A DNA stretch of 64,000 bases from Pollenia angustigena (lineage: Eukaryota > Arthropoda > Insecta > Diptera > Polleniidae): assembly GCA_930367215.1 (NCBI GenBank), contig OV884058.1, positions 169,180,478 through 169,244,477 on the forward strand. Direction: 5' to 3'. Each line of letters begins with the position of its first letter. Within the stretch, counting starts at the first letter, position 1. Below are positions 30,356 through 41,208 of the stretch, piece after piece. The position numbers and the translations under genes were made by a program. The notes beneath the pieces were generated by a model. That model made no database searches. It was not told the DNA's origin and was given only the letters and a program-made list of their open reading frames with translations.

Positions 30356-30723
30356 TGGCCAGACTCAAGAGTAAGACGAAAGGTTAATTTGTGGTTTTAT
30401 ATATTTTTTTTTTTATTTTTTTGTGAATTTTACATTTAGAATTTTGTTTTTGATCATACATATGTATACAAACATATGAATATATCTTTGTATGTATGTA
30501 AGCTTTTTTAAACATAAAAAACATTTTATCGATTAAATAAACACAACCTAAATTATTGTCGCTAAAATAACGACAAAAATATTGCTTAAAGTAACAGCTG
30601 ACTTTAAACGACAGCGAATTACGTTAAAATTTTTACTGAATAGCATATTCGATAAATTTTCGTTATACGTATTTTAACGATTCGATTATCGTAATAAAAG
30701 TAAATGAATCGCACTGCTGTACC

Positions 30724-31926
30724 TCAATTCTGTAACTTTTTGAATTTAACTACCGATATCGTTAATAAGCAGAAACCTCGGTTACTTTAACGAATTTGTT
30801 ATTATGTATTTTAAATAAACAAATATTTTTGTTTAGAAATATTGACGACAAATATCGGTCAAAGTAAAAAATTTTTAAAATTAATAAAAAATACAAAATA
30901 AATTTGCTTTATTGCATTTATTTTAACAAAACATGAATGAAAACGTGTAAATATTGATTATATTTCTAAACAAATATGTTGGTTTTAAATCTTTCTATAC
31001 ATAGGGAAAAATTTCCAGGTGACTGAGCCACTGCAGTGCACTGTAGCACAACATTCTGCTCTTACTTTTTATACATACACTACTGTATGTGAAGAGGATA
31101 TTATGTGTTTGTACGAATGTGTGTAACACATTTAAATAAAGATTCTGGGACTGCCTTTTAGTGTACCGATTGACTCAGAATCAGTGGCAGAATCCATTTA
31201 ACGAAGCTCGTCCTTCTATCAGGATGGCTGGTTGTCTGTACAAGATAATCTTGTGCGCAAATTACAGGTCGCAATTTTAAAAATAATATTATAAAATTTG
31301 GCACATATGCGTTTATTGTCACAAGGTTGAAGCCTTTTTGTAATGGTGAGAAGCAGTTATTTAATTTTAATATCCCACATGAAAACTTCTTTCCGGAATA
31401 GGGTTTTGTGCCTCTTAATAGCCATTTTGTTTTATAGACATTTGAGTTGAATAAGATCCAAAAATATTTTGTCGCAACCTACATAAATCACCAGAACAAT
31501 TTTTTTTAGAATCTGTCCATATTTGACCCAGCTCCCATACGAATACACTAATAATGGTAGTAGAAACTTAGATAATATTTGGCACAAAAATGCCTTATGT
31601 GAATATTAACCTCACAACATACTCTTTTTACGGAAACATGATCGCCCAAATACTGCAATGTAGAGTCGGACTTGATCGACTATACTTTCTTACTTTTTTT
31701 GTGTAAAAAATTGGCTACTTTCTCTATATTTTTAATCTGTTAACAGTACATTTATTGTCGTTATTATTTAACAAGAACATTTTTGTGTCGTTAGCTACCG
31801 ACATTTTTTGCCGATAAGAATTGTTAAAATTTCATTACAGAATAGCTCTTAACGACAACTTTCGTTAGCTAATGAATTTTGACTACTACAAAAAATTGTC
31901 GTTAAAAAATTACAGAATTTCAGTAC
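30724..31926. mobile_element. probable inverted-repeat element with nested AGTATAGTCGG repeat
   Basis: The left end CTCAATTCTGTAACTTTTTG and the complement of the right end, TGAAATTCTGTAATTTTTTA with ACGACAATTTTTTG inward, are similar, and GTAC flanks both (30719-30722 region and about 31923). Internal ACCGATATCG, TTAACGAC-type words recur. The minus-strand dispersed repeat 31190-31692 lies inside. Boundaries are approximate. Confidence 0.4.
31190..31692 (-). repeat. AGTATAGTCGG dispersed repeat, minus copy
   Basis: On the minus strand the right edge begins AAAGTATAGTCGATCAAGTC and the body contains TGCGACCTGTAATTTGCGC, as in the copies at 4091 and 57850. It is diverged and lacks the last TIR-like part. 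Confidence 0.65.
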
Positions 31927-33445
31927 TGGTATAAAATAAATTAAACGCAAAAATATTATGTATTAATAATTAAATAGTAAAGCCAGTTACATTAAAGTAC
32001 ATTTGTTTTATTGATTAAACCTGCGAAAGTTTGTCCACTTTAATAACACTTTTCTGATTACATCTGCCCCAAATTAAGTACCAACTATTGCATGCCCGTC
32101 TCAAAGTATTTTCCACAAACAGCAACAACAATAACGACCAAGAAGCTAAATTAACACTAACAAAAGCTTTACAATAACAAACACTAAAAAAGACCTACAA
32201 TACATATAATGAAAAGAAAACAACAACAAAAAATAATTCCAGTCAAAACAAAACTACAAATATCAAACAGTAAAAAAAAAACATTGTGAAGCAGAACAGC
32301 TGACGCACAAAAACAGCTGTAGCCATAAAGTGTTTAAATATACAAAAGAGAAAAAAATTATTATCACAAAAAAGGAAATTAAGAGCGTAGTTCTCGCACA
32401 TGCTCCGTTTGAACAGAATACACATGCTGCTGAGATGTCGTTGACTTGTAAATTGTTTTCCCTAATAATTTTCATCTAATGAAAAGTAATAAACAATTTG
32501 TATGTTTGCCGGTTTGTTTTTATGTCTCTTTCGTTGGTAAAATTGCTAATAAAAATGTTAATAATAAAGTTTACCACGAATTTCATTCAATTACCCTCTT
32601 TTGGTATATAAAAATATGGATAAGCGCATGAAAGCAAAAGTAATTGTTCTTTGTTGTATGAAGAGGATACAAGAGGAATCAATGTATAATGGCTTTAATA
32701 TCCTGTTTGTTATATATTATGAATTATTTATTGATATCTTTTATATGTATATTAATAAATTGTTTGATGTGCGTATCTACATAAAAGTTATTATTCAAAA
32801 AAAAAAAAAAAAAAAAAAAAACATTAATTTATAATAAAAATATTTTAGTTTTACAGATGGTAATGAAACGAAATTTAATGAAAAGCTGTTTAATGAACCT
32901 TTAGAAATCCTTAATATTTTTTCAATAACGAGGGGTGCTAACATTTAACAGAAAAGGCAGAATATTCTGTCAAGTAAATAGCTTTCGTTTCATCAAAGCA
33001 AGCGAGTTAGGCAAAAGCATTTATAAACTCTAACAACGATAATTGTGTTAGTTTTAAAAAAGATCTTCTTAAAATATGAAAACGCTTGTTTCAGCTACGT
33101 GTTACTTAACAAGCTTGGACAGTAACCTAGTTTAGTCTAGAACCCAAAAGGTGGCGCTGTTGTCGTGATATTTCAATTTTTTTAATTTATGGTACGATTT
33201 GCCTGAAATTCACAAAATAGACGGGGTCAAGCTATTAACAAAGTTCTCCAGTATTTAAATGTTATCTATTTGAAAAATCCCGGGCAGTGCCGGATCCAAA
33301 TAGCTGGTAAATTTATAAACTTGTAGCTAAAAACGATTAACCCTAATACTGTCCTAGCCAACCATATTTGAATGTTCAAGAAAGGTAAACATTTTATGGT
33401 TAAATAAAAATAAAAGTCTTTTTGTGATAATAGTAATATTCAAAG
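31927..33445. other. no gene; A25 run
   Basis: AT-rich DNA. A run of about 25 A at 32797-32821 might be the tail of a retroposed sequence, but the preceding 200 bp (frame 32601-32797) match nothing I know. No other feature. Confidence 0.4.
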
Positions 33446-33982
33446 CAGTGTTGGAAAATAAACACTAAATATCGTTTTTTAATGTTCGGTTTGGTAGATT
33501 TGTGGAAAACACAAACGCTAATAGTGTTTGTGTAGAAAATCATTAAAAAAATATCGTTTCCCTGTTAGTCATCTTTCGAACACAAAAATATTACTGTTTT
33601 TATCAAACTCAACAAATGATGAGAACATTAAATTCCGTTCGTTTTTTTTTTAAAATCCACGAACTTCAATGTGTTCGGTTCGGCTCGTTAATGTTCGTCC
33701 CTTTTGGCTGGTAAAAAAACAAACATTTTTTACAAAAACAAAATACACACAAAAAAAAAACATTATAGAACATTAAAATATAATGTTTGTCTACAGTATC
33801 ACTACAATTGTTCTGTTTTTTAACGAAGAACCGAACATTATAAAATGTTTGGTTCTTTCTTGAAAATAGTTACGAACGGTATTAAGGGTTGTGTATGTCT
33901 ACACAATCACTAAAAAAATATATATCGTTCCTGGGTGTGTGAGCCGAACGTTAAATAATGTACTGTTTATTTTCGAACATTG
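33446..33982 (-). mobile_element. hAT-type MITE, copy 2 of the 728-1243 family
   Basis: Starts CAGTGTTGGAAAATAAAC and ends TGTTTATTTTCGAACATTG, in reverse orientation relative to copy 1. Flanks ATTCAAAG (33438-33445) and ATTCCAAG (33983-33990) agree at 7 of 8 positions. Inner words such as CCGAACATTA and TTCGTGTTTTCC-like arms align with copy 1. The length is 537 bp. Confidence 0.9.
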
Positions 33983-33990
33983 ATTCCAAG

Positions 33991-34388
33991 CGATAGTAGT
34001 TAATTAAATAACGTGATTTTTTCTTGCGTGTAATTTTAAAAATTATAAAATTCATTGAAGGCATTTTGCAAAAAAGATACGAAAAATGTGTTTTTTGAGT
34101 GTTTGTCAGGAACAAAAATTTTTATTTATGCAATAAAAACTTACTTAAATAAAATGTAATGGAATTTTACAGCTGAATAGAGCAACTATCTCGTTTTTTC
34201 TTCTATCTTATTTCCTCCCAAAGTATTTCATATATTTTTCTTTAATTTTATAAACAAAAATGTAACTAAAGTTTTTTTTAAAAGTTGAGTCAAGTAGAAC
34301 TTCAGCAACAATTTTATAAAATTGTTTCTGACGTTTAAAACAATTTTATTTAGTTTTGAATTAAAATTTTAACAAATTCATTATTTGC
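33991..34388. other. no recognisable gene
   Basis: AT-rich DNA with nothing recognisable. Confidence 0.4.
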
Positions 34389-35409
34389 TTTTAATCCAAA
34401 TTTGTAATATTTTTAATTAGGCTTAAGTTCATCAAATTTAATTTTCGTTAAATTATTTTTATGAAGAAAGGAATTTTACAACATGAAAATTAATTAAAAT
34501 TGTTATTGATAATCTTTCATTCCTGACCATGGCATGTTTTGATCGCAACCACTCGGTCTGCTCAGATGGATTTGCCGTCTTACACTCGCAGCCATTGACG
34601 ACTGCTGACGTCAATAGTCCCACATCAATCCTTAAACCAAATTGTATTTTAACCTTTGGTAGTCGAAATTTGCTTTTCTGAATGATTATCCATTTTAATT
34701 GATTTTAAATGTTTTTTCCTTATATTCTGTTTTCTCGTACTTTTTGTCAGGAATTCTTCTTGAAGTCCAGAGTACATTTTTTGTTTTGTCGTTTTCGACC
34801 TTCTCTTTTCTCCTGACCTTTTTCAGCACAACTTGAAGCACAAATGCACACATAGAGCTCCTGCCTCAGCTTTAACAATAATTAGTATTGTGGTTATTTT
34901 GTTGAACTATTTATGGGTTTTAATCCAAATTTTTAATATTTTTAATCAGGCTTAAGTTCATAAAATTTAATTTTCATTAAATTATTTTTATGAAGAAAGG
35001 AATTTTACAACATCAAAATTAATTAAAATTGTTATTGATAATCTTTCATTCTTGACCGTGGCCGGGGCTCGAACCCTCGCCGGCAGGTTACCATGACATG
35101 TTTCGATCGCAACCACTCGATCTCTTCAGATGGATTTGCCGTCTTACACTCGCAGCCATCGACGACTGCTGACGTCAATTGTCAAACATCAATCCTTAAA
35201 CCAAATTGTATTTTAAACTTTGGTAGATCGAAATTTGCTTTTCTGAATGATTATCCATTTTAATTGATTTAACATTTTTTTTTCCTTACTTCTATTTTCT
35301 CGTACATTTTTTTGTTTTCATTTTTGTCTTTCTTTCTTTCTTCTGTTGACCTTTTTCAGCACAACTTGAAAGACAAATGTACGCATAGAGCTCGTGCATT
35401 AGCTTTAAC
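34389..35409. repeat. direct duplication, offset 528 bp
   Basis: TTTTAATCCAAATTT starts at 34389 and again at 34917, and the following roughly 490 bp match closely (for example GAAGAAAGGAATTTTACAAC, GATGGATTTGCCGTCTTACA). The second copy has about 30 extra bases near 35062-35092 and is interrupted at 35410 by a 1107-bp transposon; its continuation is at 36517. The first copy keeps the uninterrupted site at about 34869. Confidence 0.85.
34985..35125 (-). repeat. tRNA-derived SINE candidate (A and B boxes)
   Basis: On the minus strand, GATCGAGTGGTTGCG (35108-35122) resembles a Pol III A box. GGGTTCGAGCCCC (35064-35077) fits the B-box consensus GGTTCGANNCC. They are about 32 nt apart. No cloverleaf could be drawn, so this looks like a tRNA-derived repeat head, not a tRNA gene. 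The sister copy at 34520 has lost the B box. Confidence 0.45.
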
Positions 35410-36516
35410 GGCTCCGTGCAATAACTCCCAGGTGCAATAAGTCCCAAGGAAAAAATGAAATTAGACCCAAAAATTTTTCATACAAATGTGGGAGTAATTT
35501 CATTATGAAATAGCTCCCAGCCCTCTCGGTCTTATTTCATTTTTTTTTTTTTTTGAAGTTTTTTTCATTTTTTGCCTGGTAGTTATTTCATAATGAAATA
35601 AAATCCAAATGAAATAAGTCCCCGAAAAAATTAACGTGGAAGTTATTTCATTTTATTTTGGTTTTCGGTGTTATTTCATTTGCTGTGGGAGTTATTTCAT
35701 TTTTTGTGGGAGTTTTTTCATTTTCAATTATTTGCAATTTCTTAAAATTGTTTAAAATTTTAAACGGTATTTATAACGGGATATTTCAAATTATTTGAAT
35801 ACAATGACTTAAGTTTATCAAAGAAGAAAATTTTGCTAATTGCAATTGCAGTGTCTTATGGTTACCGGCTATGCAGTGAAGCTTTAGTTAGCGAAGCCGG
35901 TGTTTGTTATACCATAGAGGAGAAAATTCTTGCGCGCGGCCGAAGGCCTGCTATGCGGAGAAGCTTTAGTTAGCGAAGTCGGTGTTTGTTATACCATAGA
36001 GTATAAAATCCTTGCGCCCGGCCGAAGGCCGGCTATGCAGAGAAGCTTTAGTTAGCGAAGCCGGTGTTTGTTATACCATAGGGGAGGTAATCCTTGTACC
36101 TGGCGTGCTTAAACTGCAGGCAGTTGCCATTGCAGGAGGTCAGGATATAATAAAATGTCCCATTTGTTGTCGAAATGTCGAGGACTCAATGTTAGTTTTT
36201 TGGTAACCTAATATGTAAATATTCAAGTAAAACGAATACATATATAATAAATTTAATTTTTTTTGGGTCTTATTTCATTTCTTTTCGATGGACTGTTTTT
36301 GGAAGTTATTTCATTAATGTCTTTAGGAGGTATTTCACTATGAAATAACTCCCAAAAGTTGGGGTTTGTTTCATTTAAGACTTGGAAAAATTTTAATTTT
36401 TTTTGGGATTTATTTCTTTTTTCCAGTTTGGGACTTATTTAATTTATTTTGGGATTTAATTCATTGGGAGTTATTGCACTGGGACTTATTGCACCTGGGA
36501 GTTATTGCACGGAGCC
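35410..36516. mobile_element. 1107-bp transposon, TIR GGCTCCGTGCAATAACTCCC, perfect 8-bp TSD
   Basis: Left end GGCTCCGTGCAATAACTCCC followed by AGGTGCAATAAGTCCCA; the right end is its complement. GCTTTAAC flanks both sides (35402-35409, 36517-36524). The empty site GCTTTAACAATAATTAG survives at about 34869 in the duplicated segment. The outer 400 bp of each side are packed with GGGAGTTATTTCATT and its complement. A central GC-richer block (35860-36200) has 82-bp repeats and a short frame. The TIR does not start CA or TA as in usual hAT elements; P- or Merlin-type elements also make about 8-bp duplications. Confidence 0.92.
35867..36206 (+). repeat. 82-bp tandem repeats and possible captured coding end
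   Basis: GGCTATGC recurs with CTATGC at 35869, 35951 and 36033 (82 bp apart). Each unit contains AGCTTTAGTTAGCGAAG, GTGTTTGTTATACCATA and CGGCCGAAGGCC. The last runs into a frame reading VPGVLKLQAVAIAGGQDIIK, then CPICCRN. This resembles, faintly, the GGQ-(I/F)-KC-C stretch before cysteine clusters in some transposon-encoded proteins. It is probably the remnant of the parental element's protein or a captured exon. Confidence 0.5.
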
Positions 36517-36524
36517 GCTTTAAC

Positions 36525-37149
36525 AATAATTAGTAGTAATTATTTGTGTTTTTGTTTTTCACATTATATTAAAGATTGTTGTTTAGTAAACAATTGCCAA
36601 ACGTGAAAGTAAAAATATGCAGGGATTCTCATATATCGACTCCGAAACAACACAAAATTTTTGTTGTATAAGTGTAATCTTGAATTGAGAGACTAATTGT
36701 TAAATCATGTCGCATCTTCTTGAATTGAGAGACTAATTGTTAAATCATGTCGCATCTTGTAATACCAGGAATCAGAATGGCATTCCATTTGGCTGCTGCG
36801 CTATGTGAAACTTTCGGTTGATTTCGCTAATTTTAAAAACCAAACAATTAACATATTTAGAGAATTTAAATTTTAGTTTTTTTTAACCTAGCTTTTTTTT
36901 TTGTATCGACCCTATCGTACCAAAACCCTTAACTCGGAAGAACACTTGTATGGGCGTATTTTAAATATTTGGTACTCGTTATATCAATGAATTATCTGGT
37001 TTGGTCGCTAACCATTATTTCAGGAAGAAAACCAGTTGTTTTTTGTGGGCCTTTACGACGTCGTTTTTTCTTCATTCCCCTTTTGTAGCAACTTCCACAA
37101 ACACTTTGCGTTAATGAGATGATTTTTGGTTGCATGTCTTTTTTATTTA
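36525..37149. repeat. 40-bp tandem duplication in otherwise featureless DNA
   Basis: A 40-bp unit beginning TGAATTGAGAGACTAATTG occurs at 36681 and 36721. The rest of this stretch shows no gene or element boundary. Confidence 0.7.
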
Positions 37150-37625
37150 CAGTAGGGCCTTGAATATCCGTAATTCAATTGACCGGCAGCATCAATTTAC
37201 TGGAAAATAATAAAAAAAAATTTGCATTGATTAAAATTTTTTTCAACGATTACTTCTACTATTCGGCATAACCTCTGTTATCCGAAATTATAAACAAATT
37301 ATCCATTTTCTTGTTTACTTTTGAACAATAAAATAAAAATAATAAACGAAGAAAGAGAATTTCCCAACGTGCTGGAATCATGTTCAGCCAAAATAACCTT
37401 TTTCCGCATATTTAAATATTTACATAATAATAATAATACATTATATTTTTACATAAAATAAGAAACACACAAAAGAAAATTATAACTGAACAAATTTATG
37501 GGTAAATTTATAAAATAAGTAAAATCTTAAAATTTCTCTATAACAATATCGTAAAATAATCAGCTTTTAGTAACTTTAAAATTTTCGGTCACGGTGGACC
37601 TTTCGACGGAAATGCCCATATGTAG
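37150..37625 (+). mobile_element. pogo/Tigger-like remnant, second copy
   Basis: Starts ACAGTAGGGCCTTGAATATCC and carries the distal block shared with 17480-17612 (AAATTTATGGGTAAATTTAT, CAATATCGTAAAATAATCAG, GACGGAAATGCCCATAT). Internal part deleted relative to the first copy. No coding frame. Confidence 0.5.
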
Positions 37626-37829
37626 TGAAAGAACCTTAATTTTGGACATAACGGTCGAAAAGTCGAGCTGATAGAGAACAATTTAGATAAGATTTGAAAT
37701 CAGCGACCTCAAATTAAAAAAATTAGCATTAAGTTTCCCTGTGTAATCATTCGCCTATACGTATGAGCATTGTTCACAATCGGCAATATTACTCATACGT
37801 GATTTCATGCGACACATTTCTGTTATGTT

Positions 37830-38094
37830 TTCAAAAAAATGCATTTTATTTTTTCATGATTTACTACACAAACAGTTTTGTCGTTTGTGTTTTCCACAAA
37901 TCTACCGAATCGAATACTAAGGAGCAATATTAACTGCCAGGCCCACGATGTCGACAAGAACATTTCTTTCGCATATTTATATTGAAAACAATAATAAAAA
38001 ACTAAAATTTGTTTTTGTTTTCAATACAAATATACGAAAGAAATGTTCTTGTCGACATCGTGGGCCTGGGCCTAAGTGTTTTGTTCGAACACTG
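37830..38094 (+). mobile_element. hAT-type MITE copy 3 (truncated, interrupted)
   Basis: TTTGTGTTTTCCACAAATCT and ACCGAATCGAATACTAAGGA match the right part of copy 1, and GTTCGAACACTG (ending 38094) is its right terminus. The left half is missing. A 135-bp palindrome is inserted between AATATTA and AGTGTTTTG. Confidence 0.75.
37936..38070. mobile_element. near-perfect 135-bp palindromic MITE
   Basis: The arms CCAGGCCCACGATGTCGAC and GTCGACATCGTGGGCCTGG extend inward for about 53 bp (AAGAACATTTCTTTCG on the left, CGAAAGAAATGTTCTT on the right) around a short AT loop. The flanks read TTAA on the left and CTAA on the right, so the target may have been TTAA or TA. The arms are close to identical, suggesting a recent insertion. 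Confidence 0.8.
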
Positions 38095-39520
38095 GTCGTA
38101 TGTAGGTTTTTGTTACATAGTGTACATATAAATGTGTGCCAATGCACCACCGAATGAATTACTAGTGTGCGAAATACCACACAAATCATTTGCTATACTA
38201 CATAATACCAAACATAGCTCATTTATGTGAATTCAATGTGGATGTTATGTTAAGCTTAACAGATATACAAATTTATTTCTCTTTCAGAGAAAAAAGAGAA
38301 TTTGTATTAACAAATCAGCTGTCAACGATGCTCTTACGCGACCTTATAAATCAAAAACTGTTGCATTTTTTTACTGTCTTGTATACATACTGTTGCCGCA
38401 AACTGTTTTCAACTAACAAAAAAAACCATTTACTGTTATCTTCATTTCACTTTTAAGTAACATTTTTCAACATGTGTTTGTTTTGTGAGCTTCTTTTTTT
38501 AGGATACACAGATCCAGGCTGCTCTGTAAAATTTTATTTTGCTCTTGATTTTTTGTTTTAGTTTTCACTTTCACTTGCTTTATTTTGGGTTTTTGTGATG
38601 CCAGTGAAATTCTACAAACAGTGGCGTTTAAACGTGTATAAACGAATTTAGCGGACTACAAAAGAATACAGACACTTTTGAAATAAAAAAAAAAATTTTT
38701 CGTTAAATTTTCATACTGTGGTATGAAAAAAAAAACGTTTTAGTTTTCTGAAGCAAAGGAACAGCTACTGAAAAAAAGTGCTTACGGAAGCAGAAAAAAA
38801 GATAATTGATATGAAATTATAATAAAATTTACATAATGATACAAACGGAATATTAAAGTGAAACAAATTACGAAAAAAATTTATATCCTATAATATGAAG
38901 GCAGTTTTAACTTGAACCTTAAAATTTTTTAAAGTTTAAAAGCAAAATATACCAAAAAAGAAAAGTTAAATCAAAACCATTTAAAACAACTTTAGCATAA
39001 AAACGTGTTTTTGAGTGAGGGTGTGTGTGTGTGTGTAAGTGTATATGTTCAACAAAATATTTTAAGCCACAAAAATGCTTTTGTAATAATCTCAACCATT
39101 TTATGATGGTCAACAAATTTTTTTTATACTCGTGTTACTTTAATCCGTTGAAAACCTTGTTGCCCATTATTACTTTTCCCTTTATTTTTTATTTTAAGAG
39201 ATGTGTGTATAAAATTTTTGACAAGGGTCCAAAACTTTTGAAATTAAGTCAATTCTATCCATGTGATGTTAAAAAAGAATAAAGAAAAAAATTTAAAAAA
39301 AAGAAAAAAACTATTACATTTATTATATTTTTGTTCAAATCCTTGCATGTGAATGTATTTGAGTAACACTGTGTGAGTAATTATACATTTGTGCAGAAGA
39401 GTAAGCTCAATTCAGGATTTGCTACGCTGGAGTATGACTTCTGTGTAAAAAGGAATCTAATCGTTATAAAAGTATTTATGTAAGTATTGCACTGCTTTAC
39501 AAATATTTAGTTTGGAAAAG
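38095..39520. other. no gene; GT microsatellite
   Basis: AT-rich DNA with a GTGTGTGT run at about 39017-39036. Several 60-90 codon frames lack any motif. No element boundary found. Confidence 0.4.
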
Positions 39521-39522
39521 TA

Positions 39523-40222
39523 CCAAGAACGCCACATGCCTAGATAAGTTAATTGGGACCTCCTGAACACGAAAAACGCTGTAATTTTCTTTTCCTAAGT
39601 ACCGTTTTTTAGATAACGGTACTTTTGTGTTTTTCGGTGTATGGTCCCACTCAAACCCTCGTGGAGCCCAACCGATCGAGACAAGTGGCACATCGTTGGA
39701 AAGGTAATTTCAAAATTTGCCTATTTTTACGTTTTTTTCAAAACTTTTCAATTTTATTTCGTTTTTTTTTTCTACGTTATATTAAATATCTGGAATATTT
39801 TATTTTTTAACTAAATTGTATATTTAATTACCAACATTTTAAGCGTAATTTGAAAAAAACGGATGAAAAATAAAGTTTTTATTAAGGATTCTGTGGAACG
39901 ACAATATTTTTATCTTCATTGCTCACACACTATATTCGGCGTCCATCAGTTTTGACGTATTAAAAAAAAAAACTGAATTTTATATGAGATGAAAATATTG
40001 TCGTTCCACAAAATCCTGAATAAAAACTTTAATTTTAATCCGATTTTTTTCACGTGCCATTTATTTCGATCGGACTTTTCGGTTGGGCTGCACAAGGCTT
40101 TGAGTGGGACCATACACCGAAAACACAAAAGTACCGTTATCTAAAAAACGGAAAAGAAAATTACAGCGTTTTTCGTGTTCAGGAGGTCTCAATTAACTTA
40201 TCTAGGCATGTGGCGTTTTTGG
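39523..40222. mobile_element. 700-bp full-length palindrome with TA target duplication
   Basis: Ends CCAAGAACGCCACATGCC and GGCATGTGGCGTTTTTGG, flanked by TA (39521-39522, 40223-40224). The inverted arms run almost to the centre: TAGATAACGGTACTTTTGTG against CACAAAAGTACCGTTATCTA, and TGTGGAACGACAATATTTTT against GAAAATATTGTCGTTCCACA. TA duplication suggests Tc1/mariner-type mobilisation. A transcript would fold into one long hairpin. Confidence 0.85.
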
Positions 40223-40284
40223 TATTTTATGGCTGTAAACCAGTGTTATTAATATATATATGTATATATATATTCCCGTCGTTC

Positions 40285-40660
40285 CTATAAGGAGCATAGG
40301 GCCTCAACAAATGTTCTCCATTCGGATCTATCCATCGCAATAGTTTTCACTTCATTCCGCGTTCTTTGCATTTTTCTGGCTTCGTTATGGATTTACCTCC
40401 GCCATGTGTGAGCTGGTCGACCCTGTCTGCGGCTTCCCTGCGGGTTTCATTCAATAGCATTTCTAGCGATGTTTGATGGTTCTTTGCGGATGGTGTGTCC
40501 AATCCAATTCCACTTTCTTTTTCGAATCTCTGTGGATATTGGTGTTTGGTGTGTTTCGTTCCACAGGTTTTGATTTGAAATGGTCTGTGGCCAAAAAATT
40601 CTTAGAATTCTGCGAAGACACCTATTTACGAACACTTGAAGTGATTGTGTTATTAATGAT
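40285..40660 (-). pseudogene. C-terminal tail of a non-LTR ORF2
   Basis: A single minus frame reads LQVFVNRCLRRILRIFWPQT, RKRKWNWIGHTIRKEPSNI, ARNAIE, stop (a former Trp codon), NPQGSRRQGRPAHTWRR, stop, then EWRTFVEALCSL and its own stop at 40285-40287. The IGHT-RK, NPQG and GRP--TWRR motifs mark the C-terminal region of a widespread insect endonuclease/RT lineage. The 3' end runs into a TATA microsatellite (40240-40270). 5' truncated. Confidence 0.8.
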
Positions 40661-41115
40661 TAGGAGTAAACATTAGGGGGTTTCACTTACAAATCCCTTC
40701 TTTCTATTTATTAAGGAAGAATTTTATTTAACAAAAGGTTTTTTAAAATTTTTTTTAAAAATTGAAGACAATTTTCTAGAGTATACAAAAACTTGCAAAG
40801 GTAACAACTACAACAATTGTTTAATGTTTTTGTAAGTCGAAGTGTTATTTATTAGACTCATTACTACGGTATTCATTCGGTTAACCGTCAATCGGTTAAC
40901 CGATTAATTACTACCCGATTAACTGATCGGTTAATTTCAAATTGGCTTTTTTCGATTAACGATTAAACCGGTTAATTTCAGTCGATTAACCGATTAACCA
41001 ATGTAACAAAATTTTCAACATTTTGTAGTATTATAACTTTTTTTTTGTGTTTTTAATTATTTGTTTCGTCTTATATACAAAATGTATGTGTTCATAAAAG
41101 TGATCTTCATCTTAA

Positions 41116-41208
41116 CCCATTTTCCGCCGACCGGCGACTAAAATTACAATGTTTTTGAATGTTTTTTTATCTTCAACATCGACCAACAGGAATGTGGCGA
41201 AAAATGGG
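41116..41208. mobile_element. 93-bp mini-element with TTAA duplication
   Basis: CCCATTTTCCGCC and GGCGAAAAATGGG form the ends, flanked by TTAA on both sides (41112-41115 and 41209-41212). CCC-ending termini and TTAA duplication are piggyBac-like, but the element is tiny and non-coding. Confidence 0.65.

Larger units (their letters stand above)
27579..30720 (+). mobile_element. DNA transposon with very long terminal inverted repeats, heavily nested
   Basis: The left arm is 27579-27962: it starts CTGTAGTGCGATTAATAAC, continues through CAGCTGTTACTTTAAGC, and ends near AGTTCTGCCTCCAAGC. Its complement is on the right in two pieces, 29606-29752 and about 30455-30720 (ending GAATCGCACTGCTG). Between these pieces is foreign DNA (about 29760-30450). 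The transposase-like pseudogene 28440-29234 lies inside, so this is probably its source element. Superfamily not assigned. Confidence 0.6.

Noticed and set aside
35040..35125. Functional tRNA gene
   Set aside because: A and B boxes are present but no acceptor or anticodon stem can be drawn.
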